Part shown: positions 40,490 to 49,444 of the stretch, one piece after another
How positions within the stretch are numbered: the first letter of the stretch is position 1
Layout: each line of letters begins with the position of its first letter
Assembly: GCF_000007705.1 (NCBI RefSeq)
Contig: NC_005085.1
Span: 4,101,752-4,165,751 of the forward strand
Source of the DNA: Chromobacterium violaceum ATCC 12472
GTDB taxonomy: Bacteria > Pseudomonadota > Gammaproteobacteria > Burkholderiales > Chromobacteriaceae
Reading direction: 5' to 3'
DNA: 64,000 nt
The notes under the pieces: generated by a model
Told to the model about the DNA's origin: nothing
What the model saw: the letters and a program-made list of their open reading frames with translations, nothing else
Databases searched by the model: none
Program-made: the position numbers and the translations under genes

Positions 40490-43400
40490 ATGCAAGTCAC
40501 CCGACGTCAGCTGTTCAAGCTGACCGCGGCGCAGCTGGGCGCATCCAGCCTGGTCGCCATGGGCTTCGCGCCGCAACAGGCGCTGGCCGAAGTCCGCCAG
40601 TTCAAACTGTTGGGCGCGCGCGAAACCCGCAACACCTGTACCTACTGCTCCGTCGGCTGCGGCCTGATCCTGTACGGACTGGGCGACGGCGCCAAGAACG
40701 CCCACGGCGAGATCTACCACATCGAGGGCGACCCGGACCATCCGGTCAGCCGCGGCTCGCTCTGTCCCAAGGGCGCCGGCCTGCTGGATTTCATCCACAG
40801 CCCCAAGCGGCTGAAATATCCGGAAGTGCGCGAGCCGGGCAGCGGCGAATGGAAGCGCATCGGCTGGGACGAGGCGATTTCCCGCATCGCCCGGCTGATG
40901 AAGGATGACCGCGACGCGCACATCGTCGAGAAAAACGCCGCCGGCGTGCCGATCAACCGCTGGCTGTCCACCGCGATGCTGACCGCGTCGGCCGGCTCCA
41001 ACGAAACCGGCATCATCTCGCAGAAATTCATCCGCAGCCTGGGCATCGTCGCCACCGACGCCCAGGCCCGCGTCTGCCACGGCCCGACCGTGTCGGCGCT
41101 GGCCTCCACCTTCGGCCGCGGCGCGATGACCAACAGCTGGGTGGACATCAAGAACGCCGACTTCATCCTGGTGATGGGCGGCAACGCCGCCGAGGCCCAC
41201 CCGGTGGGCTTCAAATGGGCGATAGAGGCGAAGAAGACCCGCGGCACGCGGCTGATCGTGGTGGACCCGCGCTACAACCGCACCGCCTCGGTGTCCGACC
41301 TCTACCTGCCGATCCGCGTCGGCTCGGACATCGCCTTCCTCGGCGGCGTGATCAACTGGCTGATCCAGCACGACAAAATCCACTGGGACTACGTCAAGGC
41401 CTACACCAACGCCGCGCTGATCGTCCGCGACGACTACCGCTTCGACGAAGGCCTGTTCTCCGGCTACGACGCCGCCAAGGGCAAGTACGACAAGAGCAGC
41501 TGGAACTACGAGCTGGGCGACGACGGCTACGCCAAGACCGACCCTTCGCTGCAACACCCGCGCTGTGTCTGGCAGCTGTTGAAGCAGCACTATTCGCGCT
41601 ACACGCCGGAAATGGTCAACACCATCTGCGGCACGCCGGTGGACGGCTTCCTGCAGGTATGCAAGGAGCTGGGCGAGACCGCCCGCCCGGACAAGGCCGG
41701 CACCATCCTCTACGCGCTGGGCTGGACCCAGCACACCACCGGCTCGCAGAACATCCGCACCATGGCGATGATCCAGCTCCTGCTCGGCAACATCGGCATG
41801 CCCGGCGGCGGCGTCAACGCGCTGCGCGGCCACTCCAACATCCAGGGCCTGTCCGACCTGGGCCTGCTGTCCACCCAGCTGCCCGGCTACCTGACGCTGC
41901 CGAGCGAAGCCGACCACCCGGACCTGGCGACCTATCTGGCCAAGACCACGCCCAAGGCCCTGCAGGCGAACCAGTTCAACTACTGGAGCAACACCCCCAA
42001 GTTCTTCGTCAGCCTGATGAAGTGGATGTGGGGCGACAACGCGGGCAAGGACAACGACTGGGGCTACGACTGGCTGCCCAAGTGGGACAAGATGTACGAC
42101 GTGCTGCACATGGCCGAGCTGATGTACCAGGGCAAGATGAACGGCTTCATCGTGCAGGGCTTCAACCCGCTGGCCAGCTTCCCGGACGCCGCCAAAGTGA
42201 CCGAGGCCTTCTCCAAGCTCAAGTACATGGTGATCATCGACCCGATCGCCACCGAGACCTCCACCTTCTGGCAGAACCACGGCGACGCGCACGACGTCGA
42301 TCCGGCCAAGATCCAGACCACGGTGTTCCGGCTGCCGTCCACCTGTTTCGCCGAAGAGGACGGCTCCATCGTCAACTCCGCGCGCTGGCTGCAATGGCAC
42401 TGGAAAGGCGCCCAGCCGCCGGGCGAGGCCAGGGGCGACAACGAGATCATCGGCGAGCTGTTCGTCGCCATCCGCGACCTTTACCGCAAGGAAGGCGGCA
42501 AGCTGGCCGATCCCATCCTCAAGGTCAACTGGAACTACCGCAATCCGAAGGCCCCGACGCCCAGCGAGCTGGCGATGGAAATGAACGGCAAGGCGCTGGC
42601 CGACTTGCCGGACCCGGCCGACCCAAGCAAGACACTGGTGAAGAAGGGCGAGCAGCTACCCGGCTTCGCCGCGCTGCAGGACGACGGCCGCACCGCCTGC
42701 GCCTGCTGGATTTTCTCCGGCTGCTGGACCCAGGCCGGCAACCAGATGGCGCGGCGCGACAACACCGACACCGGCCTCGGCAACACGCCGGGCTGGTCGT
42801 GGTCATGGCCGGCCAACCGCCGCATCCTGTACAACCGCGCCTCCTGCGACCCGGCCGGCAAGCCGTGGGACCCCGCGCGCAAGCTGATCAGCTGGAACGG
42901 CGAGAAATGGGTGGGCGGCGACGTGCCGGACTTCAAGGCCGACGCCGCGCCGGACTCCGGCATGCAGCCCTTCATCATGAATCCCGAGGGCGTGGGCCGG
43001 CTGTTCTGCGCCGACAAGCTGGTGGACGGCCCCTTCCCCGAGCATTACGAGCCGATGGAAAGCCCGATCGGCACCAATCCGCTGCACCCCAAGGTGGTGT
43101 CCAGCCCGGCGGTGCGGCTGTTCGACAGCGACAGGAAGCGCCTGGGCACGCACAAAGACTTCCCCTATGTCGGGACCACTTACCGGCTGACCGAGCATTT
43201 CCAGTTCTGGACCAAGTCGGTGCTCTTGAGCGCCATCGCCCAGCCCGAGCAGTTTGTCGAGATCGGCGAAGCCTTGGCCCGCGAAAAAGGCATCGCCCAG
43301 GGCGACATGGTCAAGGTCAGCTCCAACCGCGGCTTCGTCAAGGCCAAGGCGGTGGTCACCAAGCGGCTGATGGCGCTGAAGGTCAACGGCCAGACCGTGC

Positions 43401-43546
43401 ACCAGATCGGCATCCCGCTGCACTGGGGCTGGGAGGGTGTGGCGCGGCCGGGCTACCTGACCAATGCGCTGCCGCCCGCGGTCGGCGACTGCAACACCCA
43501 GACACCCGAGTACAAGGCCTTCCTGGTCAAGCTGGAAAAACTGTAA
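40490..43546 (+). CDS. fdnG: Respiratory formate dehydrogenase major subunit (Cys form)
   Basis: Molybdenum/tungsten bis-MGD catalytic subunit oxidising formate to CO2 in the periplasm, with electrons passing to quinone. It is 1018 residues long. A twin-arginine signal (TRRQLFKLTAAQLG) starts the protein. A 4Fe-4S site lies in CTYCSVGCGLILYG with the fourth Cys in CPKGAG. The active-site residue is Cys196 in RVCHGPTVSAL, where the E. coli enzyme has selenocysteine, so no recoding is needed. ATG 40490 has GGAGGAG about 8 bases upstream. First of fdnGHI; whether it is the fdn or fdo type cannot be told. Confidence 0.96.
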   Translation: MQVTRRQLFKLTAAQLGASSLVAMGFAPQQALAEVRQFKLLGARETRNTCTYCSVGCGLILYGLGDGAKNAHGEIYHIEGDPDHPVSRGSLCPKGAGLLDFIHSPKRLKYPEVREPGSGEWKRIGWDEAISRIARLMKDDRDAHIVEKNAAGVPINRWLSTAMLTASAGSNETGIISQKFIRSLGIVATDAQARVCHGPTVSALASTFGRGAMTNSWVDIKNADFILVMGGNAAEAHPVGFKWAIEAKKTRGTRLIVVDPRYNRTASVSDLYLPIRVGSDIAFLGGVINWLIQHDKIHWDYVKAYTNAALIVRDDYRFDEGLFSGYDAAKGKYDKSSWNYELGDDGYAKTDPSLQHPRCVWQLLKQHYSRYTPEMVNTICGTPVDGFLQVCKELGETARPDKAGTILYALGWTQHTTGSQNIRTMAMIQLLLGNIGMPGGGVNALRGHSNIQGLSDLGLLSTQLPGYLTLPSEADHPDLATYLAKTTPKALQANQFNYWSNTPKFFVSLMKWMWGDNAGKDNDWGYDWLPKWDKMYDVLHMAELMYQGKMNGFIVQGFNPLASFPDAAKVTEAFSKLKYMVIIDPIATETSTFWQNHGDAHDVDPAKIQTTVFRLPSTCFAEEDGSIVNSARWLQWHWKGAQPPGEARGDNEIIGELFVAIRDLYRKEGGKLADPILKVNWNYRNPKAPTPSELAMEMNGKALADLPDPADPSKTLVKKGEQLPGFAALQDDGRTACACWIFSGCWTQAGNQMARRDNTDTGLGNTPGWSWSWPANRRILYNRASCDPAGKPWDPARKLISWNGEKWVGGDVPDFKADAAPDSGMQPFIMNPEGVGRLFCADKLVDGPFPEHYEPMESPIGTNPLHPKVVSSPAVRLFDSDRKRLGTHKDFPYVGTTYRLTEHFQFWTKSVLLSAIAQPEQFVEIGEALAREKGIAQGDMVKVSSNRGFVKAKAVVTKRLMALKVNGQTVHQIGIPLHWGWEGVARPGYLTNALPPAVGDCNTQTPEYKAFLVKLEKL

Positions 43547-43558
43547 GGAGCCCCGGCC

Positions 43559-44446
43559 ATGCCATTGCAATCCCTGGATATCCACCGCCGCTCCGCCAGC
43601 CCGACCGAAAGCCCCAAGGTCCGCCAGACGCTGGAAGTGGCCAAGCTGATCGACACCTCCACCTGCATAGGCTGCAAGGCCTGCCAGGTGGCTTGTTCCG
43701 AATGGAACGACATCCGCGAGGAAGTCGGCCACAACATCGGGGTCTACGACAACCCCACCGACCTGTCCGCCAAGGCCTGGACGGTGATGCGCTTCGCCGA
43801 GGAGGAAAGCAACGGCAAGCTGGAGTGGCTGATCCGCAAGGACGGCTGCATGCACTGCGCCGACCCCGGCTGTTTGAAAGCCTGTCCGTCGCCGGGCGCC
43901 ATCGTGCAGTACAGCAACGGCATCGTCGACTTCCACCAGGAAAACTGCATCGGCTGCGGTTACTGCATCGCCGGCTGTCCGTTCAATATTCCGCGCATCA
44001 GCAAGGAAGACAACAAGGCTTACAAGTGCACGCTGTGCTCGGACCGCGTCGCCGTCGGCCTGGAGCCGGCTTGCGTCAAGACCTGTCCCACCGGGGCCAT
44101 CCAGTTCGGCTCCAAGGAAGACATGAAGGAAGTGGCGGCGGAACGGGTGGCGGATCTGAAGCGGCGCGGCTATCAACACGCCGGCCTGTACGATCCGCAA
44201 GGCGTGGGCGGCACCCACGTGATGTACGTGCTGCACCACGCCGACAAGCCGGAACAGTACTCCGGCCTGCCGAACAACCCCGAAATCAGCCCCACCGTGC
44301 AGCTGTGGAAGGGCTTGCTCAAGCCGCTGGCGACGATAGGCATCGCCGCCGCCGGCCTGTTCGGCTTCCTGCACTACATCACCGTCGGGCCCAACCGCGC
44401 CGATGACGAAGCGGAAAGCGAAACCCGCGAGGAGGACAAGCAATGA
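43559..44446 (+). CDS. fdnH: Formate dehydrogenase iron-sulfur subunit
   Basis: Electron-transfer subunit carrying four 4Fe-4S clusters. It is 295 residues long with cysteine motifs [37 protein letters not shown] and CTLCSDRV...CVKTCP. One C-terminal membrane helix (about 255-275) anchors it to the gamma subunit. It lies 12 bases after the alpha gene, and its stop overlaps fdnI by 4 bases. Confidence 0.97.
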   Translation: MPLQSLDIHRRSASPTESPKVRQTLEVAKLIDTSTCIGCKACQVACSEWNDIREEVGHNIGVYDNPTDLSAKAWTVMRFAEEESNGKLEWLIRKDGCMHCADPGCLKACPSPGAIVQYSNGIVDFHQENCIGCGYCIAGCPFNIPRISKEDNKAYKCTLCSDRVAVGLEPACVKTCPTGAIQFGSKEDMKEVAAERVADLKRRGYQHAGLYDPQGVGGTHVMYVLHHADKPEQYSGLPNNPEISPTVQLWKGLLKPLATIGIAAAGLFGFLHYITVGPNRADDEAESETREEDKQ

Positions 44447-45060
44447 AGGAGAAACTGCTGCAGCGCTACAGCGCGGCGGAACGGATCAACCACTGGATCG
44501 TCGCCATCTGCTTCGTGCTGCTGGCGCTGTCCGGGCTGGCGCTGTTCTACCCGGCCTTCTTCTGGCTGACCGGCGTGTTCGGCACGCCGCAGCTGGCGCG
44601 GATGGTGCATCCCTTCGTCGGCGTGCTGATGTTCCTGGGCTTCTTCCGCCAGTTTTTCCGCTACTGGCGGCGCAACCTGATCAATAGCCAGGACATCCAG
44701 TGGATGCTGGCGGTGAAGGACGTGCTGCGCGGCCATGAGACCGTGGAAGTGGGCAAGTACAACGGCGGCCAGAAGGCGATGTTCTGGATCATGACCCTGT
44801 GCGTGGCCGTGATGCTGGTCACCGGCATCATCGCCTGGCGCCAGTACTTCTCCGGCTATTTCCCCATCCCGGTGATCCGGCTGGCGCTGCTGCTGCACGC
44901 CTGGGCCGCCACCGCGCTGATCGCCAGCATCATCGTCCACGTCTATGCCGCGCTGTGGGTGAAGGGCACGATACGGGCGATGGTGGAGGGCGTGGTCACC
45001 CACGCCTGGGCCAAGAAGCATCATCCGGGCTGGTATAAGGAAATGATGGGGAAGAAATAG
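44443..45060 (+). CDS. fdnI: Formate dehydrogenase cytochrome b556 subunit
   Basis: Membrane anchor with two b haems that reduces quinone. It is 205 residues long with four helices; haem-ligand histidines are visible in [19 protein letters not shown] and [21 protein letters not shown]. The ATG overlaps the fdnH stop as ATGA. It ends in a basic tail [15 protein letters not shown]. Confidence 0.96.
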   Translation: MKEKLLQRYSAAERINHWIVAICFVLLALSGLALFYPAFFWLTGVFGTPQLARMVHPFVGVLMFLGFFRQFFRYWRRNLINSQDIQWMLAVKDVLRGHETVEVGKYNGGQKAMFWIMTLCVAVMLVTGIIAWRQYFSGYFPIPVIRLALLLHAWAATALIASIIVHVYAALWVKGTIRAMVEGVVTHAWAKKHHPGWYKEMMGKK

Positions 45061-45317
45061 CGAGTGTCCGCTGCGCGGACGACATGTTTAGGTGCCGGTT
45101 CCGCCCGGCAGACGGGCCAGGGGCTGAGCGGCCAGCCCTATCGCTGAGTGAATCGAAGATTCACACGCAGAGGCCATCCCAAGCCGCCCCAACAGCGCGG
45201 CGAAACCCCGGCTTGCGCTGATGGGGAATCCGTTGCATCGACTCGATCCTAGTGCCGATAAAGGCCGATTTCTTACCATGTAAATAGCAAAACCACCTCA
45301 GAGCCTCAATACCCACC
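45061..45317. other. Intergenic region with three short hairpins before fdhE
   Basis: Three inverted repeats: GTCCGC/GCGGAC at 45066-45080, GGGCTG/CAGCCC at 45121-45138, and GTGAATC/GATTCAC at 45148-45164 with a GAA loop. None has a T-run. They may punctuate or stabilise the fdn transcript. The rest (45165-45317) shows no gene; fdhE probably starts from a promoter here. Confidence 0.45.
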
Positions 45318-46205
45318 ATGACCCCCACCCAACCCATCCTGCCGGCTGAGCAGATCCGCGCCGGCGACGCCCCGCTGATGAGCCTGCCCGTGCAGCGGCC
45401 GCCGGCCGACCTCTTCTCCCGCCGCGCCGACCGGCTGCTGCGATTGGCCGACGGCCACGCGATGGCCGGCTTTCTGCGGCTGTGCGCCGCCATCTGCCAA
45501 CAACAGCAGGCGCTGCACGACGCGTCGCGGCTCGATCCGCGCGCCGCGCTGGAAAAGCTTGCCGAAGCCTTAACGCCTCAGCTTCCCGTGCCGGCGCAAG
45601 CCGCTTTGGATCTTTTGCTGGCGCAGGACGCCGCCGCGCTCAGCCGCCTGGCCGAGCGCCTGATCAACGGCGACTATCCGGCGGACGGTCCCTTGTTCGC
45701 CGCGCTGCCGCTGCTGGGCGCCGCGCTGCAGGCGCAGGCCACCCGCAGCGTCCGCCAGCGGCCGCTGCCGGAGCCGCAAAGCCAGGAGCCGCGCTGCCCA
45801 TGCTGCGGCGGCCTGCCGCTAGCCTCGCTGCTGCTGCGCGGCGACAGCGGCCACGCCCAACGCTACGTGGTATGCTCGATGTGCAGCCACGCCTGGCCGG
45901 TGGGCCGGGTGCGCTGCCTGTCCTGCGGCAACAGCCGGGATTTGCATTACTACTCGCTGGCGGCGCGCGACTACCTTCCGCCGGAGCCCGACCATCAACG
46001 CCCGCACCAGGCGCGCGGCGCGCGCGAAGTGGAAGCCTGCGATCAATGCCACGGCGCGCTGAAACAGATCTCGCTGCTGCTGGACGCCGACGCGGAGGCC
46101 GGCGCCGACGACCTGGCCAGCCTGGCGCTGGATCTGCTGGCCGGCGAGGCCGGTTACGCCCGCATCGGCTTCAATCCGCTGTTCCTGCCCGGCGACCCGG
46201 CCTGA
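45318..46205 (+). CDS. fdhE: Formate dehydrogenase accessory protein FdhE
   Basis: Cytoplasmic rubredoxin-like factor needed for activity of Tat-exported formate dehydrogenase; E. coli FdhE binds the catalytic subunit. It is 295 residues long, with paired Cys motifs CPCCGG, CSMCSHAW, CLSCGN and CDQCHG in the second half providing the metal sites. The N-terminal half is helical and Leu/Ala-rich. It lies downstream of fdnGHI, consistent with its client. Confidence 0.94.
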   Translation: MTPTQPILPAEQIRAGDAPLMSLPVQRPPADLFSRRADRLLRLADGHAMAGFLRLCAAICQQQQALHDASRLDPRAALEKLAEALTPQLPVPAQAALDLLLAQDAAALSRLAERLINGDYPADGPLFAALPLLGAALQAQATRSVRQRPLPEPQSQEPRCPCCGGLPLASLLLRGDSGHAQRYVVCSMCSHAWPVGRVRCLSCGNSRDLHYYSLAARDYLPPEPDHQRPHQARGAREVEACDQCHGALKQISLLLDADAEAGADDLASLALDLLAGEAGYARIGFNPLFLPGDPA

Positions 46206-46323
46206 GCGCCGGTTCGCGGTCTTTGCCCGGTCCGGCCTGTCCGAGACGGCCCCGCACTTGAGCGGCGGGGCCGGGCGCGCGATACTTGCCGGCGAACCGC
46301 CAATCAACCGCATGGATACCCGC

Positions 46324-47037
46324 ATGACCCATCGCATCGTATTCGTCGAAGACGACGCCGACCTCGCCGAACTGATCAGCGATTTCCTGTCCCGCCACGA
46401 AATGGAAGTGGTGATCGAACCGCGCGGCGACACCGCGCTGGACACCATCGCCCGCGAAGCGCCGGACCTGGTGCTGCTGGACATCATGCTGCCGGGCAAG
46501 GACGGCCTGTCCATCTGCCGCGAACTGCGGCCCAAGTTCGACGGGCCCATCATCATGCTGACCTCGCTGGACAGCGACATGAACCAGATCCTGGGCCTGG
46601 AGCTCGGCGCCAACGACTACATCCTGAAAACCACGCCGCCGTCGGTGCTAGTGGCCAGGCTGCGCGCCCAGCTGCGCAACCTGCGGCCGGCCCAGGCCGC
46701 CGAGGCGCTGCCGGCCAAGGGCTCGCGCAAGGCGGTGTTCGGCCAGCTGTCGATCGATCCGGTCAGCCGCGACGTGGTGCTCTGCGGCGAAAAGATCCCG
46801 CTGTCCACCTCGGACTTCGACCTGCTGTGGCTGCTGGCCAGCCACGCCGGCGAGACGCTGAACCGCGACCTGCTGCTGAAGGAAATGCGCGGCGTCGACT
46901 ACGACGGCCTGGACCGCAGCATAGACGTGGCCATCTCCCGCCTGCGCAAGAAACTGGGCGACAACCCCAGCGAGCCGTTCCGCATCAAGACTGTGCGCAA
47001 CCGCGGCTACCTGTTCTCGCTGTCGGGCTGGGAGTAA
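46324..47037 (+). CDS. rstA: Response regulator RstA
   Basis: OmpR-family DNA-binding regulator. It is 237 residues long and matches E. coli RstA over its whole length, with PDLVLLDIMLPGKDG, TSLDSDMNQIL, YILKTTPPSVL and SRLRKKLGDNPSEP nearly identical. Phosphoacceptor Asp is about residue 53; the C-terminal winged helix spans about 140-235. ATG 46324 gives the E. coli-like N-terminus; ATG 46312 is an alternative. A hairpin at 46248-46272 separates it from fdhE. It precedes rstB by 6 bases. Confidence 0.95.
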   Translation: MTHRIVFVEDDADLAELISDFLSRHEMEVVIEPRGDTALDTIAREAPDLVLLDIMLPGKDGLSICRELRPKFDGPIIMLTSLDSDMNQILGLELGANDYILKTTPPSVLVARLRAQLRNLRPAQAAEALPAKGSRKAVFGQLSIDPVSRDVVLCGEKIPLSTSDFDLLWLLASHAGETLNRDLLLKEMRGVDYDGLDRSIDVAISRLRKKLGDNPSEPFRIKTVRNRGYLFSLSGWE

Positions 47038-47043
47038 GCGCGG

Positions 47044-48318
47044 ATGCGCCGTCTTTTCGTCCAGTTCTACCTGCTGCTGATGGCCTGCTTCCTGGTGGCC
47101 GTCATCATGGTCGGCCTGGTGTACAAGCAAGCGTCGAACGAGAAGGGCGAACGCTACCTGTCCGACCTCCTGCGCACCACGCTGTCGCTGATCGAGGCCG
47201 ATCTGCGCGGCGTGCCGGAGGACCGCTGGAGCGAGACCCTGGCCAACTCCGACTACGGCTTCACCTTCCGCGTGAAGGTGGAGAAGATGAGCAACTACAT
47301 CCTGGACGAGGAATCCAAGCAGGCGCTGGACCGCGGCGAAATCGTGATGCTGGAGGACAAGTACCTGTTCCTGCAGAAGCTGCAGGACAGCAACTACCTG
47401 CTGGTGGCCGGACCGCTGCGCTACCTGTTCTTCCTGCACCAGCTCAAGTGGGTGGACTACGCGCTGCTCGCCCTGCTGGGACTGTCGCTGGCGATCCCGG
47501 TGTTCCTGTGGATGCGGCCGCACTGGCGCGACCTGGTGGCGCTGGAGCGCACCGCCGGCCGGCTGGCCAGCGGCGACCTGGCCGCCCGCGTCGACCTGCC
47601 GCCGCATTCCGGCGTCCACCACCTGGGGATCGCCTTCAACCACATGGCCGACAACATCGGCGCGCTGATCAACAGCAAGAAAACGCTGACCAACGCCGTC
47701 GCCCACGAGCTGCGCACGCCGCTGGCGCGGCTGCGCTACCGGCTGGCCCTGCTGGAGGGCGACGAGGATACGCCGGAGCGCCAAGCCATAGAGCGCGACC
47801 TCACCGCCATCGACAAGCTGGTGGAAGAATTGCTGTTCCATGCCAGGCTGGACCGTCCCGAGGCGCCGCTGAAGCCGGTCAGCTTCAACGCCCTGCCCTG
47901 GGCGCGCGACCGCATCGCCGGCCAAGCCGCGCTGGCGCAGGAGATCCACTGGATCGAGCCCGCGGGCGAGGAGCTGACCATCACCGCCGACGAGCACCTG
48001 ATCACCCGCGCGCTGGACAATCTGCTGTCCAACGCCCGCCGCCACGCCAACGGCGTCGTCGCCACCCATATCCTGGTCGACAAGCAACAATACTGCATCA
48101 TCGTCGACGACGACGGCCCCGGCATCCCGGAAGAGGACCGCGAACGGGTGTTCGACCCCTTCGTCCGCCTGGACGAAAGCCGCGGCCGCAAGACCGGCGG
48201 CCATGGCTTGGGACTGGCCATCGTCGCCGGCATCGCCCGCGCCCACCGCGGCAGCATCAAGGTGGAAAGCTCGCCCATGGGCGGCGCGCGCTTCGTGCTG
48301 CGTTGGCCTACAGGCTGA
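47044..48318 (+). CDS. rstB: Sensor histidine kinase RstB
   Basis: Inner-membrane sensor for RstA. It is 424 residues long, with two membrane helices (about 5-27 and 139-158), a compact periplasmic domain between them, then HAMP. The HisKA box has His221 in AVAHELRTPLARLRYRL, and the ATPase domain has N box DNLLSNARRH, DDGPGIPEED and GGHGLGLAI. In E. coli the RstAB pair is activated by PhoP and acts in acid and low-Mg conditions; the signal here is not known. Confidence 0.95.
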   Translation: MRRLFVQFYLLLMACFLVAVIMVGLVYKQASNEKGERYLSDLLRTTLSLIEADLRGVPEDRWSETLANSDYGFTFRVKVEKMSNYILDEESKQALDRGEIVMLEDKYLFLQKLQDSNYLLVAGPLRYLFFLHQLKWVDYALLALLGLSLAIPVFLWMRPHWRDLVALERTAGRLASGDLAARVDLPPHSGVHHLGIAFNHMADNIGALINSKKTLTNAVAHELRTPLARLRYRLALLEGDEDTPERQAIERDLTAIDKLVEELLFHARLDRPEAPLKPVSFNALPWARDRIAGQAALAQEIHWIEPAGEELTITADEHLITRALDNLLSNARRHANGVVATHILVDKQQYCIIVDDDGPGIPEEDRERVFDPFVRLDESRGRKTGGHGLGLAIVAGIARAHRGSIKVESSPMGGARFVLRWPTG

Positions 48319-48320
48319 TG

Positions 48321-48334
48321 TACATTTTGTAACA
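48321..48334 (+). promoter_or_regulatory. RstA box upstream of asr
   Basis: TACATTTTGTAACA, directly after the rstB stop, matches the published E. coli RstA box TACATNTNGTTACA at all fixed positions but one. It lies about 115 bases before the asr start. No strong sigma-70 -35 follows (TTGCCA...GAATTA at 48367-48395 is the best), which suits an activated promoter. Confidence 0.7.
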
Positions 48335-48449
48335 TTGAGATACAAGCCTCCCCTAGACGCTCCCCCTTGCCACCGATAGCATTCGCCCTGAATTAGGACT
48401 TCTTCGGGTCCGTTTCAACCCAATCGAAAGAAACTTAGGAGTTTCGTAA

Positions 48450-49355
48450 ATGAAAAAGCTGGCTCTGCTCGCCCTGACCGCTGCTTTCAGCCTGGTGTCC
48501 GCCAACGGCTTCGCCGCTGAAAAAGCTGCTGCTTCCGCTCCGGCCATCCACAAGGCCAAGAAAGCCGAAAAGAAAAAAGTAGCTTCCGCTCAAAAGGCTC
48601 AAGCTGCCAAGGCTGACGCTTCCGCTCCGAAGGCCAAGAAGGCCAAGAAGCACGTAGCCAAGAAGGACGCTTCCGCAGCTCAGAAGGCTCAAGCCGCCAA
48701 GGCCGACGCTTCCGCTCCGAAGGCCAAGAAGGCACACAAGCACGCTGCCAAGAAGCATGCCGCCAAGAAAGAAGCTTCCGCTGCTCAAAAAGCCCAAGCC
48801 GCCAAGGCCGACGCTTCCGCTCCGAAAGCCAAGAAGGCCAAGAAGCACGTAGCCAAGAAGGAAGCCTCCGCTCAGAAGGCTCAAGCCGCTAAGGCCGACG
48901 CTTCCGCTCCGAAGGCCAAGAAGGCTCACAAGCACCACGCCAAGAAGCACGCTGCCAAGAAAGAAGCTTCCGCTGCTCAAAAAGCCCAAGCCGCCAAGGC
49001 CGACGCTTCCGCTCCGAAAGCCAAGAAGGCCAAGAAGCACGTAGCCAAGAAGGAAGCCTCCGCTCAGAAGGCTCAAGCCGCCAAGGCCGACGCTTCCGCT
49101 CCGAAGGCCAAGAAGGCTCACAAGCACCACGCCAAGAAGCACGCTGCCAAGAAAGAAGCTTCCGCTGCTCAGAAAGCCCAAGCCGCTAAGGCCGACGCTT
49201 CCGCTCCGGCTAAGAAGGCTGCCCACAAGCACGCCAAAAAGCACGTAGCCAAGAAAGAAGCTTCCGCTGCTCAAAAGGCTCAAGCCGCCAAGAAAGAAGC
49301 TTCCGCTCCGGCCAAGAAAGCCGGCAAGAAGAAGGCCGCTTCCGCTGCCAAGTAA
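48450..49355 (+). CDS. asr: Asr-like acid-shock protein, expanded repeat form
   Basis: A 301-residue, Lys/Ala-rich, probably disordered protein. The signal peptide ends near NGFAA (residue 22-23), so it is exported. The mature part has eight copies of QKAQAAK, the exact heptad found in E. coli Asr, within longer units such as ADASAPKAKKAKKHVAKK. E. coli Asr is about 100 residues, so this form is roughly three times longer. AGGAG lies 8 bases before the ATG. Placement behind rstAB with an RstA box supports the name; automated annotation could mistake it for a histone H1-like protein. Confidence 0.85.
   Translation: MKKLALLALTAAFSLVSANGFAAEKAAASAPAIHKAKKAEKKKVASAQKAQAAKADASAPKAKKAKKHVAKKDASAAQKAQAAKADASAPKAKKAHKHAAKKHAAKKEASAAQKAQAAKADASAPKAKKAKKHVAKKEASAQKAQAAKADASAPKAKKAHKHHAKKHAAKKEASAAQKAQAAKADASAPKAKKAKKHVAKKEASAQKAQAAKADASAPKAKKAHKHHAKKHAAKKEASAAQKAQAAKADASAPAKKAAHKHAKKHVAKKEASAAQKAQAAKKEASAPAKKAGKKKAASAAK
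48771..49154 (+). repeat. 192-base tandem repeat inside asr
   Basis: 48771-48962 and 48963-49154 are almost identical at the DNA level, each 192 bases (64 codons), each beginning GAAGCTTCCGCTGC. A third, partial copy starts at 49155. Near-identity at synonymous sites points to recent duplication. Confidence 0.9.
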
Positions 49356-49400
49356 TTCCAGTGCCGACGCCGTCTGATCACTCAGCGGCTTAGCATTGCA

Positions 49401-49424
49401 CGGGGCGCTTCGGCGCCCCGTTTC
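49401..49424 (+). terminator. Terminator with UUCG loop between asr and ydgD
   Basis: CGGGGCGC-TTCG-GCGCCCCG then TTT. The short T-run could let some transcripts read through into ydgD. Confidence 0.8.
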
Positions 49425-49444
49425 CATTTCCAGGTGCCACCACG

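Noticed and set aside
48450-49355. Histone H1-like nucleoid protein
   Set aside because: A signal peptide and the Asr heptad QKAQAAK, plus rstAB context, fit an exported acid-shock protein better.
48435-49427. 330-codon minus-strand frame with Gly/Ser/Leu repeats opposite asr
   Set aside because: Mirror of the asr repeats; no ribosome site and no known family.
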